NCBI GenBank assembly: GCA_963082975.1
Contig: OY720345.1
Coordinates: forward strand, 12,736,491 to 12,800,490
DNA: 64,000 nucleotides
Source: Labia minor
Lineage: Eukaryota; Arthropoda; Insecta; Dermaptera; Spongiphoridae
Direction of reading: 5' to 3'
Under the pieces are notes generated by a model. That model saw only the letters and a program-made list of their open reading frames with translations, was not told the DNA's origin and searched no databases. The translations under genes were made by a program, and so were the position numbers. Shown here in pieces: positions 59,205 through 64,000 of this stretch; the first letter of the stretch is position 1; each line of letters starts with the position of its first letter.

Positions 59205-59565
59205 CTAGAAATTTTATTATTATGTCCTATTTGGTTTTTGAACATTTAGAAATTTGTTTTTGCTTCTTATTCTTTATATTATTTTTTTTTATTTCGTCAT
59301 TTTCCCTCCTCGAAACAGTTGATTCATCAACTGCTAAACTGTCTGAAAGTTCTTTGAGAATTTGGGCTAAGTTCTCGTTCAATAAGTCTAGCGATTCATT
59401 GTCTACGAACTTTTTTGGTACTCCAGGACGTTCTTTGTCATTGACATCAAAATCATCAACTTAAATTGTTAAAACCAAACCGACAATTGGAATATGATGG
59501 AGCGGCATCATCATAAGTTTTTTAAAATGTTTGATTGGCTTCGGCAACAGATTTCTTCAAATTAA
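59205..59565 (-). pseudogene. mariner transposase N-terminal fragment
   Basis: The minus strand gives LKKSVAEANQTF, a stop, KTYDDAAPSYSNCRFGFNNL, a frameshift, then DFDVNDKERPGVPKKFVDNE and ILKELSDSLAVDESTVSRR. This is the bipartite helix-turn-helix DNA-binding domain of a mariner transposase, including the linker (mariner consensus DKERPGxPKKFED). No catalytic part follows. Dead. Confidence 0.87.
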
Positions 59566-60676
59566 ACAACAAAACTAATGAATGTCGAAAATGTAATTTT
59601 GAGCGTTCTATGATTAGAGTCTATATACACTGAATAACTCAATAAAACTAAATACAAAAAAATTATTTTATATAGAGAAATGTCAAAACCATCGAATTTA
59701 ATAGTTAGATTAGTTTGTTTCGATTGATACTTTTCATGATGTCGCTGATCAAAATACATGCAAGCACCTATTACATTCTTTAATAAAACGTGTATGTTTA
59801 TTTAGATGATATAATTAATGGGTAGAAAAAAAGATGATGAAAAAATCATCTATTAGTTAATGGTTAAGTGATGTCAATTAATGAATAATAAGTTCTTGAA
59901 CAGGTGTGTTGCGTAAAAAAGTATAAGACACGCTTGAAATGAGAAGAGAGAAAGAGAATGAACAAGCAAGGTCAAGAGCGTAAATTTTGTTGCCTCTAGG
60001 TAAAATAGAAAAATGACATTGAATCGATTTCTGTTGTGATTTTAAACAGTGACAAATATTTTTCTTTATTTATAACCAAGAAATTTTATATTCTAAAAAG
60101 AGTAACATCTGCTGAAAGAAAAAAAATAATTAAATGAGTCCAAATAAAATTGATACATTCTTAAATGTAATAATTCATTCATAATGATTTAAGAACATCA
60201 ATTTCTTTTTGTTCATTAATTCATAATCGCCATTAACTTTAAAAAATCCTCTTCCTATATATTCCACAGGTCTATTTAGTAACTAATTAGGTGTTTATGT
60301 ATCTATGAAAAGAATAGCCTTAAATTTTGTATGGAGTTATTGACGATGGATCAGACGATAACGATTATTATACAAACTACTAAGTCAGTTGTTTATGTTG
60401 ATATCATATTTGAAAAAAATCCTCATTCAGAAATATTAATAATGACAAAGATGTTGACAATTTATGGTCATATGATAGATATTTTTATAGGTATAACAAA
60501 CAATCTATAATAAGAAAAAAATAGATAAAAAATACATAACAATATCTAAAAATATTTATTTAAATTTCAATAAAAATTATTCTTTTTAAATATTTATTGT
60601 AGTTCTTTTAACTACATAGTTAACAAAATTATATAAAATATGGTATGAAAATTTTAATATTTATTTAGTCTTTTAT
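59566..60676. other. AT-rich region 3' of phosphoglycerate mutase
   Basis: No gene. AATAAA-like signals for the upstream gene cannot be told from background. Confidence 0.4.
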
Positions 60677-61554
60677 TTATTTAGCTTTTCCTTGATTTGC
60701 AACTGATTCCATTGCTTTTTTTACAGTTTCCTCATCTCCTAAAAATTTCATTGAAACAATTGGTTTAAAATTTTCATCCAATTCATATACAAATGGTATT
60801 CCAGTTGGTAAATTTAAACTCATAATTTGATCATCTGAGAGATCTAAAAAACATAAAAGAAAAATACAATTAATAATAATGTCAACACAATTTAAAACCT
60901 TATCAAATGAATATTTGGCATTCTATTTTATAAATATAATTGATTTTAAGTTTATTTTCTTAACCATTTTCGGATGTAGCTTTCCTTTCCTAACTATTAC
61001 CAGCTTTTTATCTTTTTTTTAGTATTCGTATTTCAATGAATGGTTAGGGGGTTGTTAGCCATGAAACGCCACGGCAAGTGGATCGAATATATGAGAAGGA
61101 TTTTAATATTGAATAGATAGGATTTTTTAGGGTTAGGGATACGACTTCCTCAATTGAAGGAGAAGAAAAGTCAATGCTTGCGTGAGAAGGGTTGCTTCCC
61201 TGAGAAAGGGGTCATAGAGAGAGTGTCCATTCGCTACTCCTATAAATATAAATATAATAAATAATATTAATAATTGTATTTCAACTTACTATCAAGATGT
61301 TTAACAATCCCTCTTAAACTATTTCCATGTGCAGCAATAAGTAATCTTTTTCCTTGTTTCATGCTTGGGACGATAACATTATTCCAATACGGCAAAGTTC
61401 TTTCAATTGTAAGTTTTAATGATTCATACATTGGAAATTCATTTTTGGATGGTTCCCCACTATATCTAGGATCATCTACAATTGCAGTGTAATATTTATG
61501 ATCTGATGTCATCGCTGGTGGTGGGATATCAAATGAACGTCTCCATATTTGTAC
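60677..61554 (-). CDS. Pgam: Phosphoglycerate mutase, C-terminal two exons (partial)
   Basis: Exons 61290-61554 and 60677-60843 join in frame across a GT-AG intron and encode the last 143 of roughly 250 residues of the cofactor-dependent enzyme, which interconverts 3- and 2-phosphoglycerate in cytosolic glycolysis. Visible motifs: [15 protein letters not shown], then [20 protein letters not shown], then [19 protein letters not shown] with the second active-site His, [14 protein letters not shown], and [20 protein letters not shown] to the stop. Compared with vertebrate PGAM it aligns throughout without gaps in the catalytic parts. The RHG-containing N-terminal exons lie past the window edge. 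The upstream intron carries a SINE-like repeat and LINE fragments. A housekeeping gene under likely purifying selection. Confidence 0.95.
60844..61289. other. Intron of phosphoglycerate mutase
   Basis: A 446-bp intron. Part of it (61040-61240) is less AT-rich (AACGCCACGGCAAGTGGATC) and may be an inserted repeat, but I recognise no ends. Confidence 0.5.
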
Positions 61555-61676
61555 CTAAAAATTATTAAAATTTAAATAAATATGCAAATTTTAAATCTAC
61601 TTTAATTTTAATTATATGTTGGTAATTGATAACTATTACTATTTCTAAATTAATTTTAGTTTTGATTATTAATAGA

Positions 61677-61945
61677 CGCCACTGAGCCACGCTTGTCTTT
61701 CAACCTCGTGGTCCCCGGTTCAAATACCATACATGGTAAGGGAATTTAATTTTAACTGGAGTTTATGGGTACGAGGTCCACCCAGTCTACATAATCAAAA
61801 TTGGGAAGCTACTTCAAATAAGAAGTAGCAGCCTCCGATCGAGAATATAAAGGAAAATGTTGAGAGGATCCGTTGTACTGATCATAAAATACCTCTACCT
61901 CGCATAGGCAATATCCGAATTGATAGAAGCTGTTTTTTCATAGGA
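61677..61945 (+). repeat. SINE-like repeat with tRNA-type box B
   Basis: The head GCCACTGAGCCACGCTTG is followed by GTGGTCCCCGGTTCAAATAC, close to the box B consensus GGTTCRANYCC. The body (AGTCTACATAATCAAAATTG, AAGTAGCAGCCTCCGATCGA, GAGAGGATCCGTTGTACTGA) matches the repeat at 11130-11285. It could be a tRNA-derived SINE. Confidence 0.55.
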
Positions 61946-62149
61946 TGTACAAAATTCAGAGATCTTCTTTTGATTATTATTAGGTAATTAAAAAAATAAA
62001 ATAAATCCAATTAATATTAATTTAACTCAAATTGAATTAATTCATTTTTTTTTTATTAAATATTCTAAATTATTTTAACAAAAGTGGTCGAATTATTGAA
62101 AATCTCACAGATTGTTTTGTTAATTGTTATCAATACAATTTACGACGAA

Positions 62150-62280
62150 GGAAGAGACCAGTTGGTAGACCAAGGAAGCGGAAAAGAGATCATTCGGCGG
62201 TGTGGTTCTGTATATAAAAGGTTGGAGTAATGTGATTGCAAGAACTTTCAAGTTCTATATTTATTATCTATATTTATGAT
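62150..62280 (+). mobile_element. Small LINE tail fragment
   Basis: GACCAGTTGGTAGACCAAGG reads as the PVGRPRK part of the RTE-like tail (GKRPLGRPRT at 58 kb), followed by GCAAGAACTTTCAAGTTC, which matches the AAKNF end. Eroded. Confidence 0.55.
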
Positions 62281-63300
62281 CTCTAAATATTAAAAAAATC
62301 GAAATGGCAAAAGAACAAATAAATAAATCAATTAAGTTAAATTATAACTTTATTGAATAAAGAGAATATATAAATAACAAATATTTTCTTTATTTCCATC
62401 TGACTGAGGTTCCCGATTTTTCCTACTGTAAATATAATTAGAGTTTTACAAAAAAATAAAAAAAAATAGTTTTAAGTTAACACGATAAATATATATACAC
62501 GTCTCTATTTTTAGTTTTCCTTACATTTATCGTATTATACATGTAGGTTTTAAAATACTGAATGTAATAAAATAAATGAAAATCTATTTGTGAAACCAAA
62601 AATTTCTATTTATCAAAGATAAAACTTTTTCACGATAGGTTAAAAAATGTATAGATTTACTAGGAATAAAATTTAACATTGGAAAATATACAAATAAATT
62701 TCTATTTTATTTATTGATTTCTTTTTTTCAGGGTATGAATGATTTTTTCTACAAGGAGTCATGTTTATTCAATGGATAATTAATTATTCGATGGATTCTG
62801 CACGCCATCCATTTCAGGTGTAAGGTCACCTTCATACTTCACAGAGAGATCTAGTTTATCTTTTTAATATCATAATAAGAAAAACCTAATAAGAATTATG
62901 TTAATATGCATGAATATAGAAAGAAAATAACAGCTAATTGGGAGAATAGCTATTCTATTAATTCATTCATGTATACATAATATAATTTGTTATTTTCAGC
63001 ATCTGATGAAAAATAATCTACTGATTAAACAACAATCATAAATCTTTCAGTACATTTGAAGCACATCTTAAATTAATAAAGTTTTTACATTTCAAAGGAC
63101 ACGCAAGTAAATTTACATTTCTATAAATATATATAGATAATATTTATAAAAAATACATTTACAATAAAAATATAATATTTGAATTGTAAAATAATAGTTT
63201 TTTAGAATTAAATATTGTTAACTTCCGATCATCATTCATCTCAAATATACTCCTACGTGATAACAGAACCTTTAAACTTTTTACATTTTCAAATTCCATG
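62281..63300. other. AT-rich intron DNA, nothing recognised
   Basis: Presumably inside the phosphoglycerate mutase gene. No exon encoding the RHGE motif is present on either strand here. Confidence 0.45.
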
Positions 63301-63329
63301 CTTTGTACTTTAAAATTTTATGTATTAAC

Positions 63330-64000
63330 CCTATTCCTTTCAGATAAACCACCGACAATCTCTCACAAAGAAAATTTCCTCAATTACTGGACATCTATCT
63401 GGTCAACCCCAAAGCATTATAACAACAAAGCATCCTGGATACAAACATTAGAAACAAAACTTTCCTCATTGGAACCGATGAAAGACTTTGAGTTTTTACA
63501 TAATAACATCGAAGAAACCTTAAAAAGAGTAGCGAATTGGAAATCGCCTGGCCCAGACAAGATACACAATTTCTGGTTAAAATATCTCACTGCAACCCAC
63601 AGACCACTTGCACAATGTTTTACAGAAGCCCTAAAAGAGCCATGCAAAATCCCAAATCACCTCACTATGGGAAACACTTATTTAATATATAAAAAAGGGA
63701 ACATACACCAACCCGAAAATTATAGGCCTATCACATGCCTCTCAGTGATATATAAATTGTTTACATCTTGAATAAGTGACAAAGTTAGGGAACACTGTGA
63801 AATGAACAAGCTTTTAGAGGAAGAACAGAAAGGCTGTACGCGAGGAGCGCTCGGATGTAAACAACAGCTTACAATAGACGGTATAGTACTAAAGCAAGCA
63901 AGAACTAAAGCACGAAATCTACACATGGCGTATATTGATTATACAAAAGCCTTCGACTCGGTACCTCACGACTGGCTTATAAAGATTCTCCAAATATATA
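63330..64000 (+). pseudogene. R4/Dong-like LINE reverse transcriptase (runs off the window)
   Basis: The frame 63340-63771 encodes WKSPGPDKIHNFWLKYL, then TMGNTYLIYKKG and ENYRPITCLSVIYKLFTS. After a stop at 63769 it continues in the same frame with EEQKGCTRGALGCKQQLTID and MAYIDYTKAFDSVPHDWL to the edge. These are the N-terminal fingers/palm motifs of a non-LTR reverse transcriptase; the string AYIDYTKAFDSVPH holds the first catalytic Asp. The pattern (GPDKIHNFWLK, EEQKGCTRG) is closest to the R2/R4 group. At least one nonsense codon. The polymerase core YADD motif would lie beyond the window. Confidence 0.85.

Noticed and set aside
61705-61735. Possible functional tRNA gene
   Set aside because: Only a box B-like GGTTCAAATACC is clear; no full cloverleaf could be drawn, and the sequence belongs to a dispersed repeat.

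Overview
The window looks like nuclear DNA of an arthropod, most likely an insect. It is very AT-rich, its genes are interrupted by GT-AG introns, and it carries mariner, piggyBac, PIF/Harbinger, hAT, R1-, R4- and RTE-like elements plus DINE/HINE-like repeats. I cannot fix the order or species from sequence alone. No prokaryotic, organellar or viral coding block is visible.

Host genes: only two are supported, both on the minus strand. (1) A complete 11-coding-exon gene (13078-19920, 532 codons from the first Met) for a 12-TM major facilitator superfamily transporter of the spinster-like type. (2) The last two exons of phosphoglycerate mutase (60677-61554, 143 residues). Its N-terminal exons lie beyond the right edge, and the intron that runs off the window holds a broken R4-like LINE (63330-64000).

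Mobile DNA, left to right: RTE-type LINE 3' ends (about 890-1293, 5591-5870, 10247-10440, 58033-58402); a Harbinger element (2702-4930) with a broken transposase and an intact antisense MADF-BESS gene; hAT MITEs with exact 8-bp target duplications (5277, 18403, 22690, 26350, 28489, 48395); a near-perfect 83-bp inverted repeat (6794-7066); a TTAA-flanked piggyBac (7180-8658); an LTR end with a primer-binding site (ending 15304); mariner relics (20794, 24549, 27558, 41833, 54187, 59205); an R1-like LINE tail (32400-33320); a MULE-like foldback element with a 9-bp duplication (38444-38976); and a 3.3-kb hAT element (42557-45882) whose transposase has one visible nonsense codon.

Two repeat families dominate the right two thirds. 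Family A (about 650-800 bp, GGAC/GTCC microsatellite core) and family B (about 600 bp, CA/TG microsatellite core) have unrelated sequence but the same plan: a 5' terminal motif repeated in inverted orientation near the 3' end, a central microsatellite, and a short 3' terminal hairpin. This is the architecture described for Helentron-associated elements (HINE/DINE-1). Nested insertions (A in A, B in family C, a SINE in A, hAT MITEs in B and C) define several ends exactly. I found no prokaryote-style system; the notable biology is the nested mobile DNA. The remaining intervals are AT-rich with no coding signal I can support.
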